Program-made: the position numbers and the translations under genes | NCBI GenBank assembly: GCA_946122785.1 | Contig: CAMGYJ010000002.1 | Coordinates: forward strand, 25,766,492-25,830,491 | Source of the DNA: Linum tenue | Lineage: Eukaryota; Streptophyta; Magnoliopsida; Malpighiales; Linaceae | Direction: 5' to 3' | Length of the DNA stretch: 64,000 bases | The notes under the pieces: generated by a model | What the model saw: the letters and a program-made list of their open reading frames with translations, nothing else | The model's database searches: none | Told to the model about the DNA's origin: nothing | Part shown: piece after piece, positions 1-11,298 of the stretch | How positions within the stretch are numbered: the first letter of the stretch is position 1 | Layout of the letters: each line of letters opens with the position of its first letter

Positions 1-2
1 TT

Positions 3-455
3 TGTGATCTTGGAGCAGGAATTAATTTGATGCCATACTCAGTCTACAAGAAATTGGGATTGGGAGATGTTCTTAAGCCTACTCGGATCACTCTCCAATT
101 GGCTGATCGATCAGTAAAAATTTCAAAAGGAGTGGTGGAGAATGTATTGGTGAAGGTGGGAAAGTTTATTCTCCCAACAGATTTTGTAATTCTGGAGATG
201 GAAGAAGATCGGGGAGTGCCTCTCATTCTTGGTAGACCTTTTCTAGCCACTGGTGATGCACTCATTGATGTCGGGAGAGGCAAGTTGACATTTAGAGTAG
301 GTAAGGAGGAGGAAACTTTTAATGTCTTTCAAGTTGATCATAATCACGATGCATTTGATGACTTTGAAAGTGGAGCTCGAGAAAGAAAAATTCCTCTTCC
401 TGTGATAGTGGACCATCCGAAGAACAATCACCTATCCTATCTGCTCAGATTATGA
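3..455 (+). pseudogene. Ty3/gypsy aspartic protease domain (partial)
   Basis: The frame is open from the window edge. It begins with the protease active-site region CDLGAGINLMPYSVY, continues through TLQLADRSV and ends the fold with PLILGRPFLATGDALIDV. Athila-type proteases carry this D-L-G variant of the usual D-T/S-G. The enzyme would cleave the gag polyprotein in virus-like particles. The stop at 453-455 lies only a few bases after homology moves into the +1-shifted frame that starts near 452, so the original polyprotein has suffered a frameshift. The N-terminal part lies outside the window. Confidence 0.85.
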
Positions 456-815
456 AATCAAAGCAAGGGCAGAAATCCTTGCCAGGTCACCTCAAGTATA
501 GATATTTGGGTAAGGATTTCAATCTTCCTGTTATTATTCCTTCTTCACTGACATTGAAACAAGAAGAGTACTTGCTTGAGGCGCTGCAATACCACCTAAG
601 CCTCACTAAAGGGTCCAACATGCCAACTAAGAAAGTCATACCAAATTTCCGCACACCTGGCTCTGCAGAGGTGACTCATATGCTAGATGGAGGTTATGGG
701 TTCTATAATTGTTCGGGAGGGTATTCTGGATACCTTTCCATACCCATTGGTTGAAAGCTCCATGAACGTCAGGCTGAGGACGTTAAACAAGCGCTTCTTG
801 GGAGGCAACCCAAGG
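452..815 (+). pseudogene. Protease-RT linker joined to integrase tail (internal deletion)
   Basis: A second frame continues the polyprotein with SLPGHLKYRYLG, then LPVIIPSSLTLKQEEYLLEAL, which in autonomous Athila elements immediately precedes reverse transcriptase. RT, RNase H and integrase never follow. About 100 bases after this frame's homology fades, codons at 774-815 read EDVKQALLGRQPK, the motif at the very end of Athila polyproteins. The enzymatic core has therefore been removed while both edges remain. The ORF ends at 754, and the LLGRQP motif is in another frame. Confidence 0.7.
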
Positions 816-2637
816 TAAGTTTTCTTTTCTTTATTTTTCTTTTTCGTTGTGTCAAACCCGTGCATGTTTAGATTAGGAGTTGAACATTAGGGACAATGTT
901 CCATCCTGAGTGTGGGGTGGTGAGTCTTAGTGTTTGTTTGTCCCTATTGCATGTGGTAAAAAAAAAACCAAAAAAAAATTGCCATTAGGTTGAGCACAGC
1001 CAAACTGCATGCAGTTTGCCTGTGTAAAAAGCAGGCTGCCTGTGCAAAGCTAATGGCTAAAAAAACACCTATAAATGAGAAAAATTAAAAACAAAACCTT
1101 GTACTCTTGTGGTAACATGATGTAAATGACCGTGATGCCTTGAAAATGAGGTTGTGCTTGAATGAAATCATCGAAATCACCCCACTAGTGTTGAATTGCA
1201 TGGTTCTTCACAATGAGCTTTATGTTTTGACTGACTTGATATGCTTTGAATGAGAAAACTCTTTTAGCAACATTCTCTTTTGTGAGGATAGTGTAATGAC
1301 TTTTGGTGAAGTAGTTAGGTGGAGAACATTGACCACTCGACATGTTTGGATACCGTGCTTACTTGCATCAATTATGAGCTTTTGATTTTGCAATGAGTCT
1401 CTCTGTTTTGATGGTTTTATGATGGGGTGAACTGTATCTTTATAAAAGAAAACACTACCTGACAAGTAAAATATAAGGAAGTTGCCATAACAATTTAAGT
1501 GTGGGTAAAAATGCCAAAATCGTGTGAGGCAATCACTCATTGCACATGGGGATGAGGAAAGATTCAATTGAGAATCGGTTCGCGACCGTACGATTTTGCT
1601 TATCAAGTACGATCCCTAGTTGAGTGAAGTGCCATTTGAGGATGTGATGTTCCTAGCAAAATCCTGCTCAGTATGCTTTGAATTGACAGTCTTTATGGTG
1701 ATATGCAACCTAGGGAGGTAGTTGTAGCACTATGGAGGATGTTGAAGTATAAGATTTTTCCTATCTGTCTCTCTGCTGTGCCGGTTGATTTTGTGAACTA
1801 GTGGATTTAGGACCGTTGATTCATGTGGTATTGATGACTTCTCTTATGTTGTGTTGTGGACTCGTGTATCGCAAAAAGGTGCTCAAGTGTGAAATGAAAA
1901 AGTAGTTGGTCCTCCATGTCAAAAATTTGAAATTCTAAGACATGGGGTAAGCCCAACGTGTGTGGCACCGTTCATTGCACAAAAATCGGGTTTTGGAAGA
2001 GATTTTAGTGATCCTTGGTGGGGTAGGCCTACAAGGTGAAGCTAAGTTGTCTGTAGTACAAGTAAAATTTCCACCCGTTGAACATTTTGCCTACTTGAGG
2101 ATGTGTTTTTAAGGGCACAGATAGAGTTTCCGCCCCCCCTTAATTTCATTGACCCTCCACATGAAGTGAGGAATAGGAGTTAAAAGAAGTACTCTGGCGA
2201 GTGACAGATGTACAGAAATTGCTCTTGCTCACCTAATAAGGGCAGACCGTGCATACAAACTATAGTTGGAACCCCAGCAAAGTAAAACAAAAAGAAAAAA
2301 AAGAAACAAATAGTAAGAAGAAGGCGTTCCACCAAGTGAAATGAAATGAAAGAGCACCCGATACAATGAGTCCTTGGTTGTTGAATTGTGTGAGTCTCCT
2401 TATCCATGAATTGACTGTCTTAGTTCCACTGCTTCTCCTGATCCTGGCTTGAGTCTAGTACTCGCATTGAGAGAGAGGGGGCGTCTTAGAAGACCAGTTG
2501 ACCTCGTAAGTTGCTAGATGATCAAAAAATCCTCTGCCGACGATCGGGGGTGCATGTTGCTATAGTGGTGTGGAGAGTTGCATTGGTTTGAGTCAGGTTT
2601 GCTCGGGGACAAGCAAACGGTTAAGAGTGGGGGAATT
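816..2637 (+). other. Non-coding 3' internal region of the Athila-like element, ending in a polypurine tract
   Basis: No open frame here has protein-like composition. The segment corresponds to 37497-39900 on the opposite strand of the second element; both share the motif with gcttgtccc/caagcaaacggttaa just before the LTR. The final bases, AGAGTGGGGGAATT at 2624-2637, are the polypurine tract that would prime plus-strand DNA synthesis. Confidence 0.7.
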
Positions 2638-3329
2638 TGATGACTCTATATTTACACATGTTTTTGTCCACCATTCCTGTACCGTTTGAGTCTCATCTCG
2701 CGTGTTTTAGGCCGATTTCACGCTAGGTTGTTCTTGTTTGTGATATTTCTGGTCCTAGTACGTGAATGAAGGTTTGGGAACGAGTTCAGGGTCGATTGGA
2801 CGAAGTTGGGACGTTTGAAGAAAAGCTGGAAATTCCACACTGGCACGCCTAAAAAATTCCACACGGCCATGTGACTTGGCCGCTTGGCACCACTTTGCAC
2901 GGGCAAGCCACACTGGCCGTGTAAGGGACCCCTTGTGGCCGTGTGGAAAGTCCAGGGAGCTCACACGTGCAGCCTGGAAATCCACACGGCCGTGTGGTTT
3001 TGGCCGTGTAGCGTAACTGAAGCCACTTAAGTGAAACGCGGCGTTTTGCACACTCACACGGGCAGCTGGAAAAGTCACACGGCCGTGTGACCTGGCCGTG
3101 TGGTCGGGAATTTCTGGGTTTTAACCCAATTTCAAGCCAAAGGAGAGGGAATCGACTTTTTGGAGCAAAAACATAGCCCTAGAGAAAGAAAGTGCGAAGA
3201 ACACCCCCTAAGAGTGATTTTGGAGCTGGGTTTCATCAATCAAGCTTGGAAATCATCCTTGGAGTGAAGATCATCATCCCAGAGCAGATTCTTTCCATTG
3301 TTATGAGTATGACTGCTTTGTATTTTGTT

Positions 3330-3366
<37 letters not shown>

Positions 3367-4029
3367 GGAGTAGAACCTTCTCTCACTTGGGTATGAAGAA
3401 CCCTAGTTCCATGTGTTAGGGATCTTGATTGTAATGAGTTGGGATTGTTATACTGTTTGATTTTAATCGATTGATGCATGATTCATTGAGTCAATTGAAG
3501 TCTGATCATCTTTTCTTGATTTCTGCTGCAACCTGAGATAGATAGAATCTGACTAGGTTGTTAGAGCTTCATCAATCGGTAGTGGTAGATTGGTTATACG
3601 AGAGTTAATCAATTTACTGCTTTGTACTGGAACCCAATTCCAGTAGTGGAGTTCTGTGTTTATTGCCTCAGCAGTCTATCCCGGTGAAGGTTAGTCGCCT
3701 GCCTGAGAGGGCTTGGTCAGCTTAAGAGATTCCAAGCTACTGTCGGATCTTCTGCAGTTTAATCAACAGTAAATCAACCCAGGGTAATTACAATTGAGAC
3801 CTAACTAAGGAGCTAGGGGGACTCATTCCGAGTGACTCTTCCTTTGCTTTAGAAAACCGAACAATTTCCTGTTTTCTTACTGCTTTTAGTTAAAAACACA
3901 AATCACTCGACTTAGTTTGCTAGATAACAGATATACACGGAGTAGGCAGTAGAGCTAGACCCCGGGTTGACAATTAGAGCTTGCGTGTTACTGCATTTCC
4001 GGACTGCGATTACACTTGGTCGCAGTTTG
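2638..4029 (+). repeat. LTR of Athila-like element
   Basis: The LTR begins TGATGACTCTATATTTACACATG directly after the polypurine tract. It matches the LTRs at 36941-37496 and 42817-44159 (minus) and 62401-63944 (plus) over the U3 start, the region around GTACGTGAATGNAGG, the CTTAAGTGAAACGCG block at 3026-3040 and the end GCGATTACACTTGGTCGCAG. It contains an array of CACACGGCCGTGTG palindromes (about 2840-3100) and a CT microsatellite. The usual last 25 bases (…GGCGTGTCA) are replaced by unrelated sequence, so the 3' edge is inferred from loss of homology. Confidence 0.8.
3332..3364 (+). repeat. (CT)n microsatellite inside the LTR
   Basis: About 16 CT units directly before TATGGAGTAGAA. The homologous positions in the other LTR copies hold only short CT/GA runs, so this array expanded in this copy. 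Confidence 0.95.
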
Positions 4030-6350
4030 AAAAGTAGAGTTTTGCTTGTTTAGTCTTAGCCCATTTTAAATCTTCAATCAGCAAAGTGGTTACTAATCGA
4101 AATCTTCTTATTTGATTTGAGTTCTTAGTTATTATAGAAAATCCCATCAGAAAGTTATTATAGAAAATGAATAAATTAATTAATTTAAATAATGTAATAT
4201 CACGCTCTCGTCGCGCTCGTAAAATTGAAATATTCATAGATGAGCTCGTTCCCGCTCTCGCTCCGCGAATTTTGCTACCTAATTCCGAACAAATCTGGTG
4301 GAAATATTCGTTGTATGTGGCTCCGGCTACTATTGAGAAATTGGGATGAGATTGGAGAAAAAGTTAGGGATATGCTTGTTTGGCAATGATATATGCAGAG
4401 CTGTGCAAGTCTACTGACCCGAAGAGAAAGCAAACGGGTGGTTTCATTTTGATCCTCCAACTCTAGGTTTGGGAGAACCTTCCAACCATTGCTCCGATCT
4501 GCCTTGCCGACCTTTAGACTCCTAGAGAGTGACTAAGGCAATCGGCTTATGGTGCTAGATGGATTGGGGCTTCCACGAGAGACCATTGGCCCAAATACTC
4601 TCTAGCCGGGTACCGCCAACATATTGACAGTATAGAATTTAACGAGGTAACATTGAACATTGATTTATTCATTTTAAGATTAATTTATTTGTATGGATAT
4701 GAACACAACTTTGTTTGTTGAAATTGTTTGTACGGATAAAAATAATAATTTATTTGTTGAAATTATTTGTATGGACATTAATTTATTTATAGGTCGAGTG
4801 GGATATGTATCTGGACGGATCTTTGGCAATGTACGAGTTGCGATACCTAGAGGATCTGCAGGGGTAAAATCACTGATTGGCCAAACAAGCACCAAGCATG
4901 TATTTGTATATGAGAGGCTCGTCATACGTTTGCAATTGATGGCATCCCAATGATGAGGATAATGAGGTACCAAGACGAGTATATGATTTGGTACCAAATT
5001 CACAAATAGATGAGTAACCAAACATGGTGTTGTGGACGATTCCTTGGTAAGCATCAACCAACTGAGGCTTTCATCCATATGTTTGACCAACCACGAAACC
5101 TGAATAATGAGTCCAAATCATCCTCTTCCACGTCACTTGTCTTGCTAGAGTACAAAGGACTTGGTTTATCCACATATGGATCATTGTCGACATCAGATGC
5201 TTGTGTAGATGCTTGTGTTGGTGCCCTTTTGTTATTCTATTCTTCACCCTATACTGGCCACTCCTGATCATCATGGTCAATCAATGGACTAGGTGCAATA
5301 GGAGCCTCATATCCTGGCCATGGATTATCATCTGAACCTCTAAAATCTCTTGAACAATAAACTACACCCAAACCTTCACCGTGTTCGGTATAACCCCCAC
5401 CACCATACTGGCCAACATCTTTCGTCTCGACATACACTATCTATTTGTTGTAATAAATCTCAACATCACATAATGTATCATCGTCAAACACAATTGATCC
5501 TTCATATACAAGTGCATATCCGTTGTAAACTAACATACGGTAAGTCATCTTGCATATTTTTCGTCCCCTATACAACACCTTTCCACACAAATGCGGCAAA
5601 AATCCTCCCAAGTAAATATGCTCTCAATCCAGACAGCTGAATCAGTATGTCAATTTTCGAATTTCCTACCCATTTCTGCAGTTTACAAAAGCATAATTAC
5701 ATACAGTTCAAACAATACTAAATAAAACCTACATGTATTAATCCAAAATTCTAATTCTCACTCAACCAACATAATTAGAACTTACCTCCAGGTGTTGTGG
5801 TTTGTGTTTGGAAGAAAACCTCCTATTGAAGGCTAAATTGGTAGGCGATATTTAGCGGTATGAAATAGTTGAACCACGGTTAAACAATTATTTTGGCATA
5901 AAATACCCTAGCGCTGACTTTTCTGATACAACCTTCGGTACAGTATTTGAATCCTTGAAAAAAACCCACAAGTAAAACGTACACTGTAATATCAACACCC
6001 GCCATTTTTCGGTTCTGTTTTGGTCTTCTGGTAATCTGGTTTTGCCTCAGAATTGCAGAAAGTGTCAAGACTACATATGTACGAATCAATCCAGGAAAGG
6101 ACCCAACATATAATGGAAAATTCCTCAACCCTGAAAAGATCGATTCATGGAAGGGCATTTTCAGCCCCTTTTGCTCTCTGCCTCTCTCTGAACCAAACAG
6201 TGGACTATTGTTTCCAATTCACCGGCTCGGTTATTCGAAGGCAATCCTGCAGGAAATCAATTTTTAAAAAAGAATTGCAAAAGATAATCTGGAAATTTAT
6301 TGGGGGGAAGAAAAATGTCCAAGGCTGCTTGTAGGCCATCGATTTGGATT
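4030..6350. other. Intergenic sequence with possible degraded coding relics, none recognised
   Basis: AT-rich DNA with only short, interrupted frames. On the minus strand, 5540 down to about 5060 reads as interrupted protein-like sequence (VYEGSIVFDDDTLCDVEIYYNK, then DVGQYGGGGYTEHGEG and acidic serine-rich stretches) broken by stops. This suggests an old transposon-type coding region, possibly the N-terminal part of a MULE-like protein, but I cannot assign a family. Nothing else is supportable. Confidence 0.3.
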
Positions 6351-7439
6351 AACGCTAACCCCTCAAAAAGACCTCGCGGGTTTTAGTATTAGAAACGCCT
6401 TTTGAGGGGGATTGCTAAGAACCCTAAATCTCAGCCTCCAAACTAAACCTGATTGTGAAATCTGCCCACAAAAGGGGTTTCCACATGGCTACTCTAAGAG
6501 GCGTCGAGTTTGATGAAAAGAGATGAATGAAAGGGAAAACTTTATTCGATTGAAGAAAGGAAAAAAGTTATACAGATCGGAGATTGGAGAGGAAGAAAGA
6601 GTAACTGAGACTGGGATGGAGGAGCGGCTGCTGCTTGTTCTACTGCAGAAGGAGAACTCCCCTATCCTTTTTAAATGGTATCTGTCTTGATTCCAGTCTT
6701 CTAGGGCTAGGGTTCTCTAATGCCTCCAATGCGTCGTTTTGGAGTTGAATACTGGAGAACTATTTTGGACCAAAATATAAGTATATAACCAGCTACATTC
6801 TCACATTTCATAATCTAAATTGTTAACCCTTTATGTTTTTGCACTTCATTTTCGAAAACTTATTAGTAGTCTTTCAATATAAAATAATGAGATCGTAAGT
6901 AAGTAACGGTTTATTTCTCAACTAAGTAGTCGACATTCAATCAATGCTTTTAGTCTTTTATTAAAACCTTTAAATCATACACACTTGTAAGTTAGACATT
7001 GAATTTATAATCAATGACTACTGGCTTTCGTCTAAGTTTATCATATACACGTCATAAAAGTAGTCAATATTTATCATACTCACACATAATGGTTCAATTC
7101 TCTCTAACTTTTACTCATGTCATTCAAGAAGCTTCAGAAAGTCTCATTTTACATATTTATGCCGGTATTTATCAATTAAAGCAGTCACCTTTACCTTCTT
7201 ATAGATGACATTTGAATCAATATTAGCCCTCAAAATCTAACAATTGAATTGTATACACTATAAACAAATTGAAATGTCCAAAATTTTTTTTTTTTTGAAA
7301 AATGTCCATTTCTTAGGAAGACTATATTCATCTCGTCAAATATTATTCATTATCATTAATGTTGAAATAAACCAAAATAAATTTTATGTTTTATTCAAAA
7401 TGACACATTTAAAAAACGGTAAAAATCAATATTGTCAAA
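6351..7439. other. Intergenic sequence without recognised genes
   Basis: No ORF has protein-like composition. The stretch 6520-6760 has a TTTAAAT-containing GC/AT profile reminiscent of an LTR leader, without identifiable ends. The remainder is AT-rich. Confidence 0.4.
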
Positions 7440-8090
7440 AGCGAACCGGAGTATAACCCGATAATGTGAACGGCTCGATCTTTAGCAGTCCAATCGGCAT
7501 TAAACCGTTAGAAAACCGGTACATAATAAACAATCAAGATAAATAGTGGACACTTCTTAATCATGGTAAACCATGACTAAATTAGGGATAGCAACGGGAA
7601 GCGCCCGGATGGGAAGTGACGACAGAACAGAGGGGTTGCTACAGGAAGAGGGGGCGGAGAAGGAGACCGGCGATGGCGAGCTGGGAGCTGTTATGCTTAC
7701 TGGGGATGGCGAGGATGCCGACGCGAAGCCAGGACGAGAAGAGTTGACGGCGGGGTCTGGCGCCGCTCTTCTTCCTCTATTCACGAAGAGTCGAAGATGA
7801 AAACTGAATTAGAGTTAGGGTTTCTTTCCCAGGCCCACGATTTTGCCTTTCGTTTTCAATTTTCAATTTTCTATTTCAATTTATTTTATTAAACAGAACG
7901 ACCGGAAGGAGATAACCGAGCAACCGGTTCGAGCAGTTAACCGCATCGACCACTCGTCGGCCGCTCCATAAAACCGTAGCGACTAAATGACTGGCCAGAG
8001 CCAATTTTGCGACCGGGTGGCGGCTTTAGCGGTCAGGCTGGCCGGCTAGGTCCGGTCTTAATAACACTGGTAAAAATGGTTCATCTAAAA
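7440..8090. repeat. GC-rich dispersed-repeat-like segment with short ORF
   Basis: A GC-rich island (7590-7800, with a 75-codon plus-strand ORF rich in Gly, Glu and Ala) sits between two stretches dense in AACCGGTT/CCGGTC words (7440-7530 and 7890-8070). The right side ends in CCGGTCTTAATAACACTGG. The symmetric placement suggests a transposable element, but I could not align convincing terminal repeats. The ORF shows no recognisable domain and is probably not a gene. Confidence 0.3.
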
Positions 8091-8126
8091 AAATTAGAAA
8101 AAATTCTTACCTCAAAAGCAAAATAG

Positions 8127-8128
<2 letters not shown>

Positions 8129-8166
<38 letters not shown>
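8129..8166. repeat. (AT)n microsatellite at MITE insertion site
   Basis: Nineteen AT units abut the left end of MITE copy A. A shorter AT run separates copies A and B, consistent with an element that targets TA. Confidence 0.95.
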
Positions 8167-8168
<2 letters not shown>

Positions 8169-8579
8169 TGGCGTATTCAGTGCACCCACTTTTTTGGGTG
8201 CACTCAGTGCACCCGCCTCATAATTGTCATTCTAAGCATGCGATCCTTGTCAAAACGGTATCAATTGTTGCTTACGATATTGTGAACAAGAAGCACATGA
8301 ATTTGGAAAAAATCATTCAAAATTTACTTTAATTTGAAAGATTTAGGATTTGGGGATTTAGGGTTAGGGTTTAGGTTTACAATTTGGAATTTTGGGTTGG
8401 GATTCAAAATTGAAGGTTAAGAGGTTAGGGTAATAGATTGATTTGTTATGATTCTATCTTATATCATCATATTAGATCGAGAGTACTAATTAAAATTCAA
8501 AATTTAATGTACTATGGACACTTTTAGAGTTGGGTACACTCAGTACACCCAAAAAAGTGAGTGCGCCGAAGTAGCCACC
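8167..8579 (+). mobile_element. MITE copy A (TA-flanked, about 48-bp terminal inverted repeats)
   Basis: The left end is GGTGGCGTATTCAGTGCACC, followed by a second GGGTGCACTCAGTGCACCC block. The right end read on the minus strand is GGTGGCTACTTCGGCGCACT, followed by GGGTGTACTGAGTGTACCC. The terminal inverted repeats therefore run about 48 bp. The interior is AT-rich and non-coding, with telomere-like GGGTTAGGGTTTAGG words. It lies between AT runs, which fits a TA target as used by Tc1/mariner-type elements; the superfamily is inferred. Confidence 0.75.
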
Positions 8580-8597
8580 ATATATATATATATATAT

Positions 8598-9011
8598 GGT
8601 GGCTACTTCGATGCACTCACTTTTTTGGGTGCACTCAGTGCACCCAACTTTAAAAGCGCCCATAATACATCAAATTTTGAACTTTAATTAGTACTCTCAA
8701 TATAATATGATGATATGACATAGAATCATAACAAATCAATCCATTACCCTAACCCCTTAACATTCAATTTTGAATCCCAACCCAAAATCCCAAATTGTAA
8801 ACCTAAACCCTAACCCTAAATCCCTAAATCCTAAATCCTTCGAATTAAAGTAAATTTTGAATGAATTTTTTTCAAATTCATGTGCTTCTTGTTCATAATA
8901 TCATAAGCAACAATTGATACCGTTTTGACATGAATCACATGGTCAGAATGACAATTATGAGGCGGGTGCACTGAGTGCACCCGAAAAAATGGGTGCACCG
9001 AATACGACACC
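8598..9011 (-). mobile_element. MITE copy B, inverted relative to copy A
   Basis: Reverse complement of copy A over its whole length, with scattered substitutions (for example GGTGTCGTATTCGGTGCACC at the outer end). The two copies are separated by only 18 bp of alternating AT, so the pair forms an inverted repeat of about 845 bp. Confidence 0.8.
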
Positions 9012-9290
9012 ATATATGCACGAACCTTTTCGGTTAGTTAGTGGATCAACATTCCATTACATTTTGTTTGTATATATATTAAAGCAGGTATCACCATAAG
9101 TAATTAATATATTATAAATAGTGATAAATAATTATTATAAATAAAATATTTCAGAGACTCTTAATTCCTCATTGCCAAAAAATAAAAGGGAAAAAGCTAA
9201 AGGGATAAGTTTGAGGTTGGGCAGACAATGAGAGAAAAAATATAGAGAGGAAAAGAAATCAGTTGAGAAGGAAACGGTTGAAAGAGATTT

Positions 9291-9893
9291 AAGAGCATCT
9301 TCATTGGTGCAATTGCAATTGCATTTGCATTTGCATTTTTTTATTGTTACTTTTTTTTTTTCAATCCAACTCATCTTACTTGAAATGCACCACATCAATG
9401 CAATTAACTTGAAATTGCAACTAATTTTTTTTATTTAATTTATTAAAACATAAACACTCAAATAATAAAATTAATGAATAATTTAATAATAAAAAAGATG
9501 ATGTGGCTTGCATTCCATAATTGCATGAGCATCTCCATCAATGCAATTGCAAAAGAAATTGCATTTGTGTTTTTTATTTTTAACTTAATTTTTTTGCAAT
9601 CCACATCACATTCATTTCATTCACCTACATCAATGCAATTAACTTGCAATTGCAAATTTAATTAAATATTATGTTTAAATTATAAAAAATTAAGTAAAAG
9701 AGAAAAGAAAATAATATAAAATAAAAAAAAAACCTCATTTTTTAAGGCTTTTTTGACTTGCATATGGAATTGCATTTATTGCAAGTTTCCAAATATGCAA
9801 TTGGTAGCCACATCATTGCAATTAGTTTTGCAACCGCAAACACCTATGCCATGTAATTTTGCAATTGAGAATGCAATACTAATGTGGATGCTC
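9291..9893. mobile_element. Nested MITE-like elements rich in TTGCAATTGCA
   Basis: The left edge GAGCATCTTCATTGGTGCAATTGC (9292) and the right edge GCAATACTAATGTGGATGCTC (9873-9893) are an imperfect inverted pair. A second left edge GAGCATCTCCATCAATGCAATTGC lies inside at 9527. The interior repeats TTGCAATTGCA words and has no coding potential. GAGCATCTCCA-type ends are common among plant non-autonomous DNA transposons. The exact superfamily and target duplications are unresolved. Confidence 0.5.
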
Positions 9894-10189
9894 AGGCTTG
9901 CATGGGGGGTTGTATTGTCAATCTGCTTTAATATATTTTAAGACTAGCTTATTACTCGGTCCCTTAGCCAGATGTTGTCTCGGAAATGGACTCTTTGCTT
10001 TTAACTGATATTACTCATTAACATGTATGCAGTGATTGCTGGAGGTAGGTCAACAACACCATGTATAATAATATGATGGAAAGTCATGATCACATTGCAT
10101 TACAAAAGAAACAGTAAAACATAGACACTACAATAAGCAATCCAAACCAAGCCATTAGTCTTAAATATAATATTATTATTACTTTTAAA

Positions 10190-10395
10190 TTGCCATGTCG
10201 CACATTTAACAGTCAACTTTTAGAGTTGATCGCCACGTAAGATAAAGTTAACGGAGTTGGACGAAGAGTGACAAAATGTGAACGGTTTCAATAAACTGAA
10301 GTACCACCAATGGATTTAAATATTTCGAGTGACCAAACTTGAACGTTTTTTGTAATCTCAGTGACCAACCATGCAATTAACCCGAAAATGCATTT
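10190..10395 (-). repeat. Dispersed intergenic repeat, copy 1
   Basis: Read on the minus strand this gives GGTTAATTGCATGGTTGGTCACTGAGATT and then …TTTGGTCACTCG, followed by a CTTTATCTTACGTGGC region. It is homologous to 27485-27720 and 48680-48870, which share the order: start, TTTGGTCACT, TTAGT…GTTAAC, and a 'GTGACA…' stretch. A family of non-coding dispersed elements in this genome; terminal structure not resolved. Confidence 0.55.
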
Positions 10396-10439
10396 ACCCC
10401 CCAAATTTGCTCCCCCCCCCCTCCCATATACCCCCTTCC

Positions 10440-10887
10440 CAAACATAGTGTGACTCCACGTTGGAGCGAAATCGGTTAATATACAAAGAAATTGAGCAGT
10501 TGTTGGTACATAGCTCGATACCTTTAATGTTTAAGATCAATATGTTGGGTTTACGAAGCCACTATTACATGTGATATTTTGGACTCCACGTTGGAGCGAA
10601 ATCGAATAGTATGCAAGCTAGTAAAATTTGCTTACCAACAAGGCAAAATGGCAGGGTATTAAGCCGACAAGATAGACTTGATACCAAGATGACAAGTTGA
10701 TGCCATGACAATTAACTAAGACTAAGTACGAAGACTTGGCGGGGAAAGATGAGAATGGTACTAGGCCGATATGGAGGGGGGGTTTTGTTCATATAATCAA
10801 TGTGGTAGCAGTCAAACCAACACGACCCGGCGTCAAGGCCATCAAGTACCAACCAGTCAACAAGACGGGGCAATGAGCTCTCCAAGG
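10440..10887 (+). mobile_element. Left part of an older LTR-like element, interrupted by a later insertion
   Basis: A 24-base word, starting ACTCCACGTTGGAGCGAAAT, occurs twice (about 10452 and 10583) in otherwise non-coding DNA. The sequence breaks at 10887, where a younger LTR element entered, and resumes at 19540. The resumed part contains TTTTAAATAGG and pyrimidine-rich leader-like sequence. An LTR or solo LTR is the likeliest identity, but its ends are not defined. Confidence 0.35.
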
Positions 10888-11282
10888 TGATAGAAACACG
10901 TTTTCGTGATTCTATCATAATTATCATAATTATTATTATTATTATTAGGATATTTACAAATAAGGATAATAGTCTTTTAGTAGAATTAAGTTTATTATTA
11001 GGTTTTCCTATCTTTCCTATAAATATGTAATACGGGTTTCATTATCAAGCAAGAACAATTATTCAGAAAGTATCTCTCCCAAAACCCTAATCCTCTATCT
11101 CCTAATTTCTCGTTCTCTAGCCCTCTAAGGCTTCGGCCGATTCTATCTTCTATTCTTCTTCTTCCTATAATTCCCAATCTCAATCCCTATTTCTATCTTA
11201 TAATCCCCAATTCTATCCTCAAATCCCTAAATTCTCAATCACCCCTCACAATTGATAGAACCCTAGAAATAGAGTTCTATCA
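10888..11282 (+). repeat. 5' LTR of the LARD-like element
   Basis: Runs from TGATAGAAACACG to AGAGTTCTATCA. The first 30 bases form a hairpin (TGATAGAA…TTCTATCA). A TATAAATA box lies at about 11020, ahead of a pyrimidine-rich leader with CCCTAATCC words. It closely matches 13784-13833 plus 19207-19539. Confidence 0.92.
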
Positions 11283-11284
11283 TT

Positions 11285-11298
11285 TGGTATCAGAGCCA
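11285..11298 (+). promoter_or_regulatory. Primer binding site, initiator tRNA-Met
   Basis: TGGTATCAGAGCCA, two bases after the LTR, is complementary to the 3' end of plant initiator tRNA-Met. It would prime minus-strand cDNA synthesis. Confidence 0.9.

Larger units (their letters stand above)
1..4029 (+). mobile_element. 3' portion of a gag-only Athila-like Ty3/gypsy element
   Basis: The window opens inside an LTR retrotransposon. In order it shows a retropepsin-like domain, a protease-RT linker, a short integrase-tail motif, about 1.8 kb of non-coding DNA, a polypurine tract and an LTR. Reverse transcriptase, RNase H and the integrase core are absent, and the linker passes almost directly into the last integrase residues. 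This is the layout known for TR-GAG (gag-protease only) non-autonomous relatives of Athila. Two relatives lie in the window (36941-44159 and 62401-64000) and share LTR sequence. The 5' LTR and gag lie outside the window. The right boundary is where homology to the other LTRs stops, so the LTR may be slightly truncated. Confidence 0.85.

Noticed and set aside
3192..3419. ORF with LSLSLSLS run in the first LTR
   Set aside because: Translation of the (CT)n microsatellite inside an LTR.
6351..6760. Possible LTR on the minus strand
   Set aside because: Only a weak TATA-like and leader-like composition; no ends, primer site or second copy were found.
7573..7800. 75-codon GC-rich ORF as a gene
   Set aside because: No domain, no splice or promoter context; both strands are equally open over the GC-rich island.
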